DNA of 64,000 nucleotides from Flavobacteriaceae bacterium (GCA_013373635.1 JABXHN010000013.1:62001-126000), one strand, 5' to 3'. Numbered from the stretch's first letter, positions 1 through 9,543 are shown. Numbers and translations are program-made. The notes: a model not told the origin generated them from the sequence alone.

Positions 1-1
1 C

Positions 2-682
2 ATGAAGGATTTAGAAATCAGAGGAGCAGGTGACATCTTAGGAGGTGAACAATCTGGATTTATCAATGATATCGGATTTGACACTTACCAAAAAATCATG
101 AATGAAGCTATTGAAGAGCTAAAAACCACCGAGTTTGCAGATCTCTTCGAAGAAGAACTCTCTCAAAAACCTGATTGGGAAGTCAAAGATATTCAATTGG
201 ATACCGATTTCGAATTGCTCTATCCAGATCAGTACATCAATAAGACTTCAGAACGACTCAAACTTTACAAAGAACTCAACCAAGTTGAAAACGAAGAAGA
301 ACTATCTATTTACAAGGAGCAACTTATCGACCGTTTTGGCCCACTTCCAAAACAGGCAACCAACCTCATTGAATCCATGAAAATCAAATGGATAGCGAGC
401 GCCTTAGGAGTCGAAAAAATCGTCTTAAAACAACACAAACTCATCGCTTATTTTATCGCAGATCAGGATTCCAAATTCTATCAATCTGAACTCTTCAGAG
501 GCGTCCTCATCTATGTTCAACAGCATCCTAAAAGCTGTCAGTTAAAAGAAAAGGAAACCAGAAATGGACTTCGTTTAATTCTTTCTTTTAACCAAATTGA
601 TTCCATAGAAAAAGCCCTAAAAGTTTTGGATCCTTTTAAGGCTTTGTTCGCGTACACTAATAATGATAAGACTAGCTTATAA
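2..682 (+). CDS. mfd: Transcription-repair coupling factor Mfd, C-terminal fragment
   Basis: The 226 visible residues are the C-terminal part of Mfd, the ATP-dependent translocase that removes stalled RNA polymerase and recruits UvrA. The opening KDLEIRGAGDILGGEQSG is the conserved end of the helicase motor (RDLEIRGAGN.LG.EQSG in the family), followed by the DIGFDTYQKIMNEAIEEL segment. The rest is the TRCF C-terminal domain. The gene is cut by the window edge, so the ATG at position 2 is an internal methionine and not the start. Its stop codon overlaps the convergent ACT-domain gene by 6 bases, leaving no room for a terminator. Confidence 0.93.
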   Translation: MKDLEIRGAGDILGGEQSGFINDIGFDTYQKIMNEAIEELKTTEFADLFEEELSQKPDWEVKDIQLDTDFELLYPDQYINKTSERLKLYKELNQVENEEELSIYKEQLIDRFGPLPKQATNLIESMKIKWIASALGVEKIVLKQHKLIAYFIADQDSKFYQSELFRGVLIYVQQHPKSCQLKEKETRNGLRLILSFNQIDSIEKALKVLDPFKALFAYTNNDKTSL

Positions 683-1336
683 TTCTTTTAATCCTTTAAT
701 CGTTTTAAAGGCTTGATCTACCTGTTCCTCATCTACGATAATTGTAAATTCATTGGTTGTGGAGATCACCTCGTATAAAACAATGCCCTCCCAAGCTAAA
801 CGTTGGAAGATAAAATAATAGATTCCAGGGACTGATACGTTTTCAGCAGGAAGTTTTACTGTAATGGAAGATAACTCCTCTGCTTTCTGAGTACATTTTT
901 CATTCTTAAATAATTCTTCAACGGTATCGTTTAAAGAACCACTAACAACAATATTCATTTCATTGACTCCTCTTGAAGAAGTGTAGAACACATCTTTGTT
1001 CTTATTGACTTCTTTTAGTAAAAGAGTTTGATTTTCTAAAACCGTATCGGATACTAAAAAGGTGTAATCAGTTAGCGAAGATCGAACTGTAATTTCACCT
1101 ATGTTTTTTAAGACTTTGACAATTTTGTGGGTTGCTCTAAATTCTAAATCATCAGAAAGACGTTTTAAAGCCATCACAATGGCACCATTGCGGATATCTT
1201 TTCCTAAAATTTCTTCGATTTCAGGTTTGATAAACCTAGAAAGGGATGTGAGATTTATAATCCCTTGAGCTAGAGCAGATTGTAAAAAAGGTTTTTTCTT
1301 GATGTAGTTTTCAACTACTGATGAAATTGTTTTCAT
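677..1336 (-). CDS. ACT-domain-like conserved protein (aspartate-kinase regulatory-like)
   Basis: A 219-residue protein starting at ATG 1336 (MKTISSVVENYIKKKPFL). An upstream in-frame GTG would add 15 hydrophobic residues unlike the rest, so the ATG is preferred. The N-terminal third (KKPFLQSALAQGIINLTSLSRFIKPEIEEILGK) is helical and resembles small winged-helix proteins. The C-terminal half has two beta-alpha-beta stretches, with VKLPAENVSVPGIYYFIFQRLAWEGIVLYEVISTTNE matching the ACT fold of aspartate kinases. No kinase domain is present, so catalysis is unlikely. Database entries often call such proteins 'aspartate kinase'; ligand and role are unknown. The gene ends convergently with mfd. 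Confidence 0.7.
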   Translation of the reverse strand: MKTISSVVENYIKKKPFLQSALAQGIINLTSLSRFIKPEIEEILGKDIRNGAIVMALKRLSDDLEFRATHKIVKVLKNIGEITVRSSLTDYTFLVSDTVLENQTLLLKEVNKNKDVFYTSSRGVNEMNIVVSGSLNDTVEELFKNEKCTQKAEELSSITVKLPAENVSVPGIYYFIFQRLAWEGIVLYEVISTTNEFTIIVDEEQVDQAFKTIKGLKEL

Positions 1337-1457
1337 GGCATTATATTTTGCACAAAAATAACTTATTGTTATAAATATCACAAATATTTTTAAAAATAAT
1401 TTTTAATATTCAATCTAAAAAGGGCTTTTACCCACTTTATATACTTCTAATACTAGC

Positions 1458-1475
1458 TATTTTTGTCTATTTTTG
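1458..1475 (+). promoter_or_regulatory. Two overlapping-register -7 boxes (TATTTTTG) before metG
   Basis: TATTTTTG occurs at 1458-1465 and again at 1468-1475. Both fit the Flavobacteriaceae -7 consensus TAnnTTTG and sit 17-34 bases upstream of the metG ATG. No clear TTG/TTTG -33 box lies at the right distance, so this is a moderate call. Confidence 0.4.
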
Positions 1476-1492
1476 TGACCAAATTGAATTTT

Positions 1493-3565
1493 ATGGCTCA
1501 AACCAATCAAAAGCCTGCTCGTTATACCATCACAGCAGCTCTTCCGTATACTAATGGACCTATACACATAGGGCATTTAGCGGGTGTTTATGTCCCAGCT
1601 GATATTTACGCACGTTATCAAAGAGGAAGAAAAGAGGATGTACTGTTTGTTTGTGGAAGTGATGAACACGGTGTTGCCATCTCTATGAAAGCAAAGAAAG
1701 AAGGGGTGAGTCCAAGAGAAATCATCGATAAATACGATGGGATTATCTCTAAGTCATTTAGTGATTTCGGAATTAGCTTTGACAACTATTCGAGAACTTC
1801 AAAAGAAATACACCATAAAACTGCCTCTGATTTTTTCAAAAAACTTTACGATGCAGGAGAATTCGATGTGGAGGTCTCTGATCAATTATACGACGCAAAA
1901 GCCAACCAATTTTTAGCAGATCGATACGTTATTGGAACCTGCCCTAAATGTGGCAATAAAGAAGCGTATGGAGATCAATGTGAGCAATGTGGATCTTCGC
2001 TGAGTGCTACAGAACTCATCGATCCTAAATCGACCATCACAGGAGAAAAGCCGGTACTAAAACAGACCAAGCACTGGTATTTACCATTAGGTAAACACGA
2101 ACAATTCCTCAAAGAGTGGATTATTGAAGGTCATAAGAATGATTGGAAACCCAATGTTTACGGACAGTGTAAATCTTGGATCGACGACGGTCTTCGATCT
2201 AGAGCGGTAACTAGAGATTTAGACTGGGGAATACCTGTACCTGTAGAAGGCGGTGAAGGAAAAGTACTCTATGTGTGGTTTGACGCTCCTATTGGATATA
2301 TCTCTTCTACAAAGGAATGGGCTGAAAACAACAATAAAGATTGGGAACCTTATTGGAAAAACGAGGACACCAAACTCCTTCATTTTATCGGAAAAGACAA
2401 TATCGTTTTCCACTGTATCATCTTTCCAGTAATGCTTAAAACGCACGGGGATTTTATTTTACCAGAAAACGTACCTGCTAACGAATTCTTAAACCTCGAA
2501 GGTCAAAAGCTTTCAACCTCTAAGAATTGGGCGGTATGGTTACACGAATATTTAATGGATTTTCCAGATCAACAAGACGTTCTTCGTTATACCCTGACTG
2601 CTAATGCTCCTGAGTCTAAAGACAACGACTTTACTTGGAAGGATTTTCAGGCCAGAAACAACAACGAACTATTAGCCATCTACGGGAACTTTATCAATCG
2701 CGTAGTAGTGCTCACTCATAAATATTACCAGGGCGTGGTTCCTCAACTGGGAACCCTCACCGAGATAGATCAAAAAACACTTGAAGAACTCAAAGCCTTT
2801 CCACAAAAGATTGCCAATTCTATAGAGCGTTATCGCTTCAGAGAAGCATCGCAAGAATTGATGAATCTCGCTAGACTCGGCAACAAATACCTAGCAGACG
2901 AGGAGCCTTGGAAACTGATAAAAACCGACCAGGAAAGAGTTGCAACTATCATGCATATTGCGCTGCAGATCGCAGCTTCTCTTGCTGTAGTGAGTGAGCC
3001 ATTACTTCCATTTACATCCGATAAATTAAAAGGAATGCTAGCTCTTGATGCTTTAAATCTCAATTGGGATCTTTTAGACAAGACTGAAACACTTCTTCCA
3101 AGTGGACATCAAATCAATACTGCTGAATTGCTCTTTAGAAGAATAGAAGATGAAGAAATACAAGCTCAAATAGACAAATTAGAAGCGACTAAAAAAGAAA
3201 ATCAAGCCATGGCACCATCATTTGAACCCTTAAAAGAAACGATCAATTTTGAAGATTTTCAAAAATTAGACCTTAGAGTAGGAACCATCTTAGAGGCTGA
3301 AAAAATGCCTAAGGCTGATAAACTATTAGTCTTTAAAGTAGATTTAGGCTTTGAAACAAGAACCATTATCTCAGGTATCGCTGAGCATTTCAATCCAGAA
3401 GAGCTCATCGGAAAACGCGTTACGGTAGTTGCCAATCTCGCTCCAAGAAAACTAAGAGGGATTGAAAGTCAAGGAATGATTTTACTGAGCGAAAACAATG
3501 ATGGTAAATTGGTATTTGTAAATCCAGATGAAGAAGGGGTCCCTTCAGGAAAGACCATCAATTAA
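1493..3565 (+). CDS. metG: Methionyl-tRNA synthetase
   Basis: A 690-residue class I synthetase that charges tRNA-Met. The HIGH signature is at residues 25-28. The zinc knuckle [18 protein letters not shown] lies around residue 150. The KMSKS loop reads KLSTS at about residue 339. The C-terminal ~110 residues, from [15 protein letters not shown], form the EMAP-II/Trbp111-type tRNA-binding domain used for dimerisation. ATG 1493 ([14 protein letters not shown]) is chosen over the GTG/TTG extension at 1463, because that extension runs through the putative promoter and adds unconserved residues. A hairpin terminator follows. Confidence 0.97.
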   Translation: MAQTNQKPARYTITAALPYTNGPIHIGHLAGVYVPADIYARYQRGRKEDVLFVCGSDEHGVAISMKAKKEGVSPREIIDKYDGIISKSFSDFGISFDNYSRTSKEIHHKTASDFFKKLYDAGEFDVEVSDQLYDAKANQFLADRYVIGTCPKCGNKEAYGDQCEQCGSSLSATELIDPKSTITGEKPVLKQTKHWYLPLGKHEQFLKEWIIEGHKNDWKPNVYGQCKSWIDDGLRSRAVTRDLDWGIPVPVEGGEGKVLYVWFDAPIGYISSTKEWAENNNKDWEPYWKNEDTKLLHFIGKDNIVFHCIIFPVMLKTHGDFILPENVPANEFLNLEGQKLSTSKNWAVWLHEYLMDFPDQQDVLRYTLTANAPESKDNDFTWKDFQARNNNELLAIYGNFINRVVVLTHKYYQGVVPQLGTLTEIDQKTLEELKAFPQKIANSIERYRFREASQELMNLARLGNKYLADEEPWKLIKTDQERVATIMHIALQIAASLAVVSEPLLPFTSDKLKGMLALDALNLNWDLLDKTETLLPSGHQINTAELLFRRIEDEEIQAQIDKLEATKKENQAMAPSFEPLKETINFEDFQKLDLRVGTILEAEKMPKADKLLVFKVDLGFETRTIISGIAEHFNPEELIGKRVTVVANLAPRKLRGIESQGMILLSENNDGKLVFVNPDEEGVPSGKTIN

Positions 3566-3587
3566 AATCCAGATTGCACTAAAAACA

Positions 3588-3620
3588 AAAAAAGCACAGA
3601 CCGAAGGTTTGTGCTTTTTC
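3588..3620. terminator. Bidirectional hairpin terminator between metG and ssb
   Basis: AAAAAGCACAGA, loop CCGAAGG, then TTTGTGCTTTTTC: an arm of about 10 base pairs with one mismatch, flanked by A-runs on the left and T-runs on the right. It can serve both convergent genes, metG and ssb. Confidence 0.75.
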
Positions 3621-3635
3621 ATTTAAAAGAACTTT

Positions 3636-3992
3636 TCAAGCTTCTTGCTTTTCTTTTCGCTTGGATTGAAGCAGTAATACTTCATGACACTTCACCTCTG
3701 ATATATAGCGTTTTTCTCCAGCTTCAGTCTCATAAGAACGATGGACTAATTTACCTTCCAAGGCAATTTCCTGACCCTTTGTGACGTAATTCTGAATAAT
3801 TTCAGCGGTTTTACCCCAAGCTACCACGGGATGCCACTGAGTCTCTTCTACCTTCTCCCCTTCAGAGTTCTTATAGACTTCCTTGGTCGCTAGTGAAAAG
3901 CGTACTAATGGAACTCCGGATTCCAATTCAACAATTTCAGGATCATGTCCTAAATTTCCAATTAACTGTACTTTGTTTCTAAGTGCATTCAT
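3636..3992 (-). CDS. ssb: Single-stranded DNA-binding protein, short form without acidic tail
   Basis: A 118-residue OB-fold protein beginning MNALRNKVQLIGNLGHDPEI (ATG 3992; a second ATG lies directly upstream at 3995). The fold core is complete, with VRFSLATKEVYKNSEGEKVEETQWHPVVAWGK and the tetramer-type strands. After HEVLLLQ it ends in a short basic stretch (SKRKEKQEA), not the acidic DDDIPF-like tip through which SSBs recruit partners. This tail-less form is common as an SSB in Flavobacteria and may be a secondary paralogue. A TAAGTTTG box at 4055-4062 (minus strand) could be its -7 element. It faces metG across a shared terminator. Confidence 0.9.
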   Translation of the reverse strand: MNALRNKVQLIGNLGHDPEIVELESGVPLVRFSLATKEVYKNSEGEKVEETQWHPVVAWGKTAEIIQNYVTKGQEIALEGKLVHRSYETEAGEKRYISEVKCHEVLLLQSKRKEKQEA

Positions 3993-4137
3993 CATACTAA
4001 ATTTAAATGTTAAACAATTAATACTATTGCAAGTGAAGATCACAAGCAACTGAACAAACTTAGAATGATGAGATCAAATGATTCGGTTGTTAACTACTTA
4101 CTTTCGTTTATAAATGTTTGTTGTCGGCTATAAACAG

Positions 4138-4165
4138 AAAACCCGATAATTACTTACCGGGTTTC
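4138..4165 (-). terminator. Hairpin terminator downstream of the EF-G-like remnant
   Basis: AAACCCG (4139-4145), a 12-base loop, then CGGGTTT (4158-4164). Read on the minus strand, the second arm runs into TTTTC and further T-rich sequence, as in an intrinsic terminator. It separates the short remnant ORF from ssb. Confidence 0.55.
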
Positions 4166-4186
4166 TAATCTTAATTTATTAAACTC

Positions 4187-4336
4187 TTAGCTTTCAGAAT
4201 TTTTTTGATGGTTTTTAATTAGTGTCTCCTGAATATTAGAAGGCACTAAAGCAAATTCTGCAAGAGTGGTCTTACCACTACCTGAGGCTCCAACAATTGC
4301 TAAATTTTTAATGTGTTTGTCGTCGAATACTTTCAT
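4187..4336 (-). pseudogene. Truncated remnant of an elongation-factor-G-like GTPase gene
   Basis: A 49-codon ORF: MKVFDDKHIKNLAIVGASG continues with a complete P-loop (GASGSGKTT) and LAE. From memory, the first ~28 residues match the N-terminus of the second EF-G-like translational GTPase of Bacteroidota (MKV.DDKHIKN.A..G....GKTTLAE). The expected continuation (MLFEAG..R.GTVE, the switch regions and the other domains) is absent. Instead there is an unrelated 20-residue tail ending NHQKNSES. A 6-bp hairpin (GCTTAC-CCAA-GTAAGC, 4351-4366) lies just upstream and a terminator follows. Most likely this is a decayed or internally deleted copy; an expressed mini-protein cannot be excluded. Confidence 0.55.
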
Positions 4337-4528
4337 GTCGATCTATTTAAGCTTACCCAAGTAAGCGTGTGGGAACTATTTTAATGCTATACAAGATAAA
4401 GCTATCTCAAATGAAATAACATGACATATCTCAGTCAATAAACAGGGCTAAAATAGACCAATACCATTCGTCGAAAGATGTTCCAGTACTGTAATCATAT
4501 CAGTATTTTTACTGTATAAAAATTGAAA

Positions 4529-4888
4529 ATGGAACGCAGCTGTTTATATTGTGGTAATCGAGTGATTGGGAGAATCGACAAGAAATTTTGCTCGGATTCT
4601 TGCAGGAACACTTTTAATAATGAACTCAATCAAGACATCAATAATCTGATGCGTACCACTCACAATAAACTGAGAAAAAACTATAGGATTCTCAAGCGCA
4701 TTCACTTGAATTCTACTCATAAAAAAAAGAGCTTACATCAATTGATCAGCAAAGATTTTAATTTTGATCTATTTACTTCTACCTACAAAAATAAGCAGGG
4801 TAAAATCTATTATTTCATCTATGATATTGGATACTTAAAACTCGATCAATCCAGTTTTATTGTCGTTCAAAAAAAATCTTATTTGTAG
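4529..4888 (+). CDS. Small zinc-ribbon protein of unknown function
   Basis: A 119-residue protein starting at ATG 4529 (MERSCLYCGN). A TTG two codons earlier is a less likely start. The N-terminus carries CLYCGN...KKFCSDSCRN, a C-x2-C...C-x3-C pattern that probably binds one zinc ion. A basic helical region follows (NKLRKNYRILKRIH), then a beta-rich C-terminus (GKIYYFIYDIGYLKL). I recognise it as a conserved hypothetical family in Flavobacteria but know no function; nucleic-acid binding is plausible from the zinc knuckle and basic charge. The 3' end overlaps the convergent CBS gene by 10 bases. Confidence 0.75.
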   Translation: MERSCLYCGNRVIGRIDKKFCSDSCRNTFNNELNQDINNLMRTTHNKLRKNYRILKRIHLNSTHKKKSLHQLISKDFNFDLFTSTYKNKQGKIYYFIYDIGYLKLDQSSFIVVQKKSYL

Positions 4889-5337
4889 TTATAACTACTT
4901 AGTTTTAGAGCTGCAACCACAATATCTTTTCTAGAAATTTGGCCTACTAACTTTCCTTTGATATCGATGACTGGAAGACGTCTTCTACCATTAGAGGCAA
5001 ATATAGCAGCAGCGTCAAAGATGCTCTTATCACTATCGATGGTCTCAACATCTTTAGTCATATAAATTTCAACGCTTTTTTCTAAGATTGGCATATTGAA
5101 ATACCTGCTTTCAGAAATTTGTTTCATACAATCTGCTTCTGAAATAATTCCCACAATTGCACCTCTACTATCCAGCACAGGTCCCCCTGAAATATGATTT
5201 TTAGCAAATACTTCCATCACCTCTAGAATTGATTGATCAGCTGTAAAGGTGATTAACTTCTTAGTCATATAGTCAGATACCAAGATTGGGGCATCTGTCA
5301 CTTTCTTTTCGGATGATGATTTTGTAGTCATGGTCAT
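4879..5337 (-). CDS. CBS-domain pair protein
   Basis: A 152-residue soluble protein made almost only of two CBS domains. The first starts at VSDYMTKKLITFTADQSILEVMEVFAKNHISGGPVLD; the second starts at VEIYMTKDVETIDSDKSIFDAAAIFASNGRRRLPVID. Such pairs bind adenine nucleotides (AMP, ATP, SAM) and act as energy-state sensors. No enzyme or channel domain is attached, so it probably acts on a partner. A 16-residue polar N-terminal tail precedes the first domain. It stands alone between a convergent zinc-ribbon gene and a divergent TPR gene. Confidence 0.9.
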   Translation of the reverse strand: MTMTTKSSSEKKVTDAPILVSDYMTKKLITFTADQSILEVMEVFAKNHISGGPVLDSRGAIVGIISEADCMKQISESRYFNMPILEKSVEIYMTKDVETIDSDKSIFDAAAIFASNGRRRLPVIDIKGKLVGQISRKDIVVAALKLSSYNYK

Positions 5338-5470
5338 TTGGTTTTGGACTTAACAATTTAATAAAAATTTTGCATCAAACAATTGATATTAGTTAAAAGA
5401 ATCACAAGGGTGTAGAATTTGGAACAATTATTCAATCATTTTTTTACATTTACTTTCTAAACAAAACCAA

Positions 5471-6175
5471 ATGAAAAAACTAAGTATTGTATCGCTTTTG
5501 CTTTTATTCCCTTTGGGAGTATTTGCTCAATCTGAGGAAGGACTCATCAAACATTATGAGAACTATTACGAGCAAATGAAAGTTCAAGGGGATGTTCAAG
5601 GAATCATCAATGCGCTCACACATTTAAACGTCCTCAAACCTAATAAATTTAGAAAAGATACCCTTGCATACGTTTACGCTAGTAACAACCAACACCTCCA
5701 AGCTTTAAACACCATTGGAATTGAAGAGGATGCTGCAGATAGTGATTTAGCACTGCAAATTAAGGCCTCATCCTTTAAAGCGATTAATGAACCCAAACGT
5801 GCTATAGCACAATACGAATTACTCATCAAGAGAAAACCTTCAGCATTTCTCGACTATGAAATTGCAGACTTAAAAATTCAAATAGGAGATAATGAGGGTG
5901 CACTCAAACATATTGACAATGGACTACAAACGGTAACTGATCAGATGAAGTACGCATTTTATGAGCGTCAACAACCTTATCAGGTTCCTCTTAAAGCAGC
6001 CCTTTTACACATTAAAGGATTACACGCATTTAACATCAACAAAGAAGATATGGCCACTGCCATTAGCTATATCGATCAAGCTCTGGCAATTGCTCCAAAT
6101 TTTAACTTGGCCAGTTTGAGCAAACAGGCTTTAGAATCTAGGTTGCAATCAGTTCAAAAAGAACCTGAAAACTAG
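5471..6175 (+). CDS. Secreted tetratricopeptide-repeat protein
   Basis: A 234-residue protein. A signal peptide (MKKLSIVSLLLLFPLGVFAQ) with a likely cleavage after AQ points to the periplasm. The rest is helical with several TPR-like units, for example SFKAINEPKRAIAQYELLIKRKPSAFLDYEIADLKIQIGD and the C-terminal TAISYIDQALAIAPNFNLAS. A conserved Bacteroidota envelope protein of unknown role; TPRs suggest a protein-protein adaptor. It converges with the NTF2-like gene with one base between the stops. Confidence 0.8.
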   Translation: MKKLSIVSLLLLFPLGVFAQSEEGLIKHYENYYEQMKVQGDVQGIINALTHLNVLKPNKFRKDTLAYVYASNNQHLQALNTIGIEEDAADSDLALQIKASSFKAINEPKRAIAQYELLIKRKPSAFLDYEIADLKIQIGDNEGALKHIDNGLQTVTDQMKYAFYERQQPYQVPLKAALLHIKGLHAFNINKEDMATAISYIDQALAIAPNFNLASLSKQALESRLQSVQKEPEN

Positions 6176-6176
6176 T

Positions 6177-6683
6177 CTATTGTTTTTCTTTTAAAGTCTT
6201 GATTAATAGTGAATCGGTCTCTTTTTTGAGCTCATTCAAGGTCGCAACATGATCATTGGGAACTGCGATTGACAAAACGTAATGTGCAACCTTCCATTTG
6301 CCCTTTTTTAACAACATCACACCAGAACCTCTACAGATTCCCATATGAGTATCTAAGAGTTCATCAAAATAAGCTGTTTGTTCTGAATCGGTAAAATAAA
6401 TATGCCGCTCAATGGAGGTAAAACTCCAAGCTTTACCCTTGTCAAAATAAGGTTTTGAAAAGCTCTTAAAAGCACTTAAATCCCAGTGCTCTGTAGCATC
6501 AGTCCCAACAAACACGCCTGGTTCAACCATTAAATCAAAATAGGTTTCATAATCAGCCTTAGCTGCAGCCTCGTGCCATCGATCTAATTGTTGTTCGACT
6601 ATTAATTTTTTAGAATCTTGTGCCTGTAGACTCATTGAACACAATAGCACAAAAAGCCCAAGAAGGATTTTATTTGAGATCAT
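6177..6683 (-). CDS. Secreted NTF2/SnoaL-like protein
   Basis: A 168-residue protein starting at ATG 6683 (MISNKILLGLFVLLCSMSLQAQ), a clear signal peptide. The longer reading frame adds nine residues in front of it and overlaps the upstream gene more. The mature part (VEQQLDRWHEAAAKADYETYFDLMVEPGVFVGTDATEHWDLSAFKSF) is the SnoaL_3/DUF4440-type NTF2 fold, a small alpha+beta barrel. The start lies 14 bases inside the end of the upstream lipoprotein gene, so the two are probably translated in a coupled manner. Function unknown; no catalytic residues can be assigned. Confidence 0.8.
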   Translation of the reverse strand: MISNKILLGLFVLLCSMSLQAQDSKKLIVEQQLDRWHEAAAKADYETYFDLMVEPGVFVGTDATEHWDLSAFKSFSKPYFDKGKAWSFTSIERHIYFTDSEQTAYFDELLDTHMGICRGSGVMLLKKGKWKVAHYVLSIAVPNDHVATLNELKKETDSLLIKTLKEKQ

Positions 6684-7170
6684 CTTTTGAAATTTTTGGA
6701 GCATTTGCATTGTTTTGAAGCAACACTAATTTGTCAAGAAGCGATTGATGTGCCTCTAATAATTGAGTTGATGCTTTGTTGAGATTTTGTTCTAATTCAA
6801 TAAAAGCGTGTAATTGATGCAAATAGGTTTTAATTAAAATTAATCGACTATTTACAGCATCGTTATTAAATAAATCTGGAATTTCACCCTCTTCGATAGC
6901 CGTCTCTAATTCAATTAATTCTTCGGTAAACAAACGAAGATCTTCAACAGTTTTAATTGTTTGAAAACCACTTAATCGCTTGTGAAAATCTTCAAGGGAA
7001 TTCCACACCATAGTGGAATCTTCAAATTTTAACTCTGAGGGTTGAATTTTGGGTAGGGAATCCATTTGAATGACAGGCGCTGAATCAGAAGCGTCTAACT
7101 CTTTCTTTTCAACGGAGTTCTGACAGGACAAACCCAGTAGTAACAATCCTAAAAAAATGCATTTTTTCAT
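6670..7170 (-). CDS. Hypothetical lipoprotein
   Basis: A 166-residue protein starting at ATG 7170 (MKKCIFLGLLLLGLSCQNS). The lipobox LGLSC predicts a lipid-anchored protein after cleavage before Cys17. The remainder is helical and acidic, with regularly spaced leucines (LYQ/LHQLHAFIELEQNLNKASTQLLEAHQSLLDKLVLLQNN) that look like a coiled coil. I do not recognise the family. It forms a two-gene unit with the downstream NTF2-like gene and is divergent from the threonine dehydrogenase gene. Confidence 0.75.
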   Translation of the reverse strand: MKKCIFLGLLLLGLSCQNSVEKKELDASDSAPVIQMDSLPKIQPSELKFEDSTMVWNSLEDFHKRLSGFQTIKTVEDLRLFTEELIELETAIEEGEIPDLFNNDAVNSRLILIKTYLHQLHAFIELEQNLNKASTQLLEAHQSLLDKLVLLQNNANAPKISKDDLK

Positions 7171-7233
7171 AGGCTCAAGGTACAAATTTTTAATACATTT
7201 ACTCAAATAAAACCCTTATACCCTCCCTTCAAA

Positions 7234-8166
7234 ATGGAAGATAGAACCCTCATTCTTGGCGCCTGTGGACAGATTGGCACAGAACTCGTCACAAGACTTC
7301 GAAAACAACTTGGAAAAGACAAGGTCGTCGCTAGTGACATCAGACCTCCTGAAGACGATAAACTTGGAGAAGGCCCTTTTGAGATTATCGATGCCACTAA
7401 CTATTTTGCACTTGAAGATGTGATTGCTCATTATGAGATTCACACTGTTTATCTAATGGCTGCCATGCTAAGCGCTACTGCAGAAAAGTTTCCAATGAAG
7501 GCTTGGCATTTGAATATGAATTCTCTTTTTAACGTCCTCAATTTGGCAAAAGAAAAGAAAATTGAAAAAATATTCTGGCCCTCTAGCATTGCTGTATTTG
7601 GTCCTGACACTCCAGATACTGCCCCGCAACAAGGAATCATTGAACCGAATACCGTTTACGGAATCAGCAAGCTAGCTGGTGAACATTGGTGTAATTATTA
7701 CAGTGAAAAATTTGGGGTTGACGTTCGAAGTATTCGCTATCCAGGACTCATTAGCTGGAAAACTGCTCCAGGTGGAGGAACGACCGATTACGCCATAGCT
7801 ATCTACAAAGAAGCCTTGGAAAAAGGAAGTTATCAATCCTACCTCAGTGCGAATAGCACCCTGCCCATGATGTATATGGACGATGCGATTGACGCCACCC
7901 TTCAACTGATGAATTCAGATACAGCAGTTCGTGGTAAAGCATACAATATAAGATCGATGAGCATTAGTCCCGCTGATATGGAACAGAGCATCAAAGAACA
8001 GATTCCTGATTTTAAATGCACCTATAAGCCTGACTTTAGACAAAAGATTGCAGATTCATGGCCGAGTGATGTAGAAGATCAAGATGCTCAGATCGAATGG
8101 AATTGGAAGCCAAAATTCGACCTTCAAAAAACGACCCAAGAAATGCTAAATGCTTTAAGGGACTAG
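7234..8166 (+). CDS. tdh: SDR-type L-threonine 3-dehydrogenase
   Basis: A 310-residue NAD-dependent epimerase-fold enzyme. The glycine motif GACGQIG is at residues 9-15, an acidic end to beta-2 (VVASDIR) selects NAD, and the catalytic pair is SS ([10 protein letters not shown]) plus YGISK. The segment [21 protein letters not shown] and the [17 protein letters not shown] region are typical of the short-chain threonine dehydrogenases of Flavobacteria and of animal TDH, which convert threonine to 2-amino-3-ketobutyrate. This is not the zinc-dependent MDR type of E. coli. The stop codon interlocks with that of the convergent rimK-like gene in a shared CTAG. Confidence 0.88.
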   Translation: MEDRTLILGACGQIGTELVTRLRKQLGKDKVVASDIRPPEDDKLGEGPFEIIDATNYFALEDVIAHYEIHTVYLMAAMLSATAEKFPMKAWHLNMNSLFNVLNLAKEKKIEKIFWPSSIAVFGPDTPDTAPQQGIIEPNTVYGISKLAGEHWCNYYSEKFGVDVRSIRYPGLISWKTAPGGGTTDYAIAIYKEALEKGSYQSYLSANSTLPMMYMDDAIDATLQLMNSDTAVRGKAYNIRSMSISPADMEQSIKEQIPDFKCTYKPDFRQKIADSWPSDVEDQDAQIEWNWKPKFDLQKTTQEMLNALRD

Positions 8167-9527
8167 CTCTTAGAATATTTAAGCTTGCGTTCGATAGCTT
8201 GAATCATTCCATTGGCAATATCGACTCCAGTTGCTTTTTCAATTCCTTCTAATCCTGGTGAAGAATTAACTTCTAAGAGAAGAGGTCCTTTGTTGGATCG
8301 AATAATATCCACACCAGCAACTGCGAGATTGAGAATCTTTGCTGCCTTTATGGCTAATTTTCGCTCTTCGGAAGTAATCTTGATAATGGAAGCCTTCCCT
8401 CCTTGGTGAATATTTGCTCTAAATTCCCCTTTTTCAGCCTGACGCTGCATCGAGGCAATTACCTTGCCATTGATTACAAAACAGCGAATATCTTGACCGT
8501 TGGCCTCTTTGATAAACTCTTGAACCAAGATATTGGTCTTTACCGATTTAAAGGCATTGATCACACTCTCTGCCGCCTTATTGGTTTCAGCTAAAACAAC
8601 TCCTTTTCCTTGAGTAGATTCTAAAAGCTTAATGATTAAAGGAGCTCCATTAACCATGCGAATCAGATCCTTTGTATCCATCGGAGACTTTGCAAATCCA
8701 GTTGTTGGTATATGTATATCATTCTCAGAAAAAAGCTGTGATGCAAAGAGTTTATCCCTAGATTGAGTAATGGCATCAGCAGAATTGAGACAATACACTC
8801 CTAAGTGCTTAAACTGACGAAGTAAGGCACAGCCATAAAAGGTGACAGCAGGTTTAATTCTGGGTATGATAGCGTCGAACTGATTCAGAATATTACCCCC
8901 TCTATAACGAATCTGAGGAGAGTTTGCATCGAGTTTCATATAGGAGTGTTCTACATTGAGAAAAACCATCTCATGACCTCTAGCCTCTCCTGCTTCAATG
9001 ATTCGTTTATTGCTGTACAAATTCGGATTGGAAGCCAATACAGCAATTCTCAATCCATTTTGTTCCTTGGTATACGATTGGTAGATCTTTTTGATCTGCT
9101 CCTCTTCAATTTCTTCCTGAAGGAATTGCTTAGATACATCGACTAAAAATTTATCGGAAAAAGCCTCTCTACCTAAAAGCATACGATACTCCATAGAATC
9201 GCGATTGGCAAGCGTGAGATTAACATCAATATAATGATCTCCTAATTGCATGGTGGTACGTATAACAAAGCGTTCTTCAGCAATCCCTGAGGTGTTTTTA
9301 ATCACACGCTTAGAAACGACGCGCTCCTCACAATTTATACTGATACTCCTATTGTCTTGAATTGGGTTAACTTCAAACTTGACCCATTCTTGTCCGTCTT
9401 TGATAAAAGGCTTAATCTTATTGGCCTGTAAAGCAGATGTTTTTGCTCCAGAGTCAACTCTTGCTTTTACTGCTGGCACACCCAATTGATCAAAGCGACA
9501 CCACTCTACACTACCAATCACATTCAT
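8163..9527 (-). CDS. rimK: Fusion of a RimB-like (PF05618) protease domain with RimK ATP-grasp ligase
   Basis: A 454-residue protein. Residues 1 to about 140 are the 'ATP-dependent zinc protease' domain, a retropepsin-like fold, with the motif D25[10 protein letters not shown]. From about residue 155 ([29 protein letters not shown]) it is a RimK-type ATP-grasp ligase, with [38 protein letters not shown] and the metal/ATP motif [14 protein letters not shown]. RimK adds glutamates to the C-terminus of ribosomal protein S6, or makes polyglutamate. The fusion puts an adding and a possibly trimming activity in one chain. The small acidic gene lies upstream, 16 bases away. Confidence 0.88.
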   Translation of the reverse strand: MNVIGSVEWCRFDQLGVPAVKARVDSGAKTSALQANKIKPFIKDGQEWVKFEVNPIQDNRSISINCEERVVSKRVIKNTSGIAEERFVIRTTMQLGDHYIDVNLTLANRDSMEYRMLLGREAFSDKFLVDVSKQFLQEEIEEEQIKKIYQSYTKEQNGLRIAVLASNPNLYSNKRIIEAGEARGHEMVFLNVEHSYMKLDANSPQIRYRGGNILNQFDAIIPRIKPAVTFYGCALLRQFKHLGVYCLNSADAITQSRDKLFASQLFSENDIHIPTTGFAKSPMDTKDLIRMVNGAPLIIKLLESTQGKGVVLAETNKAAESVINAFKSVKTNILVQEFIKEANGQDIRCFVINGKVIASMQRQAEKGEFRANIHQGGKASIIKITSEERKLAIKAAKILNLAVAGVDIIRSNKGPLLLEVNSSPGLEGIEKATGVDIANGMIQAIERKLKYSKS

Positions 9528-9543
9528 TTTAAAGGTCTTTTAA

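Noticed and set aside
1463-1492. Longer metG start
   Set aside because: The extension covers the second -7 promoter box and is not part of the conserved synthetase N-terminus.
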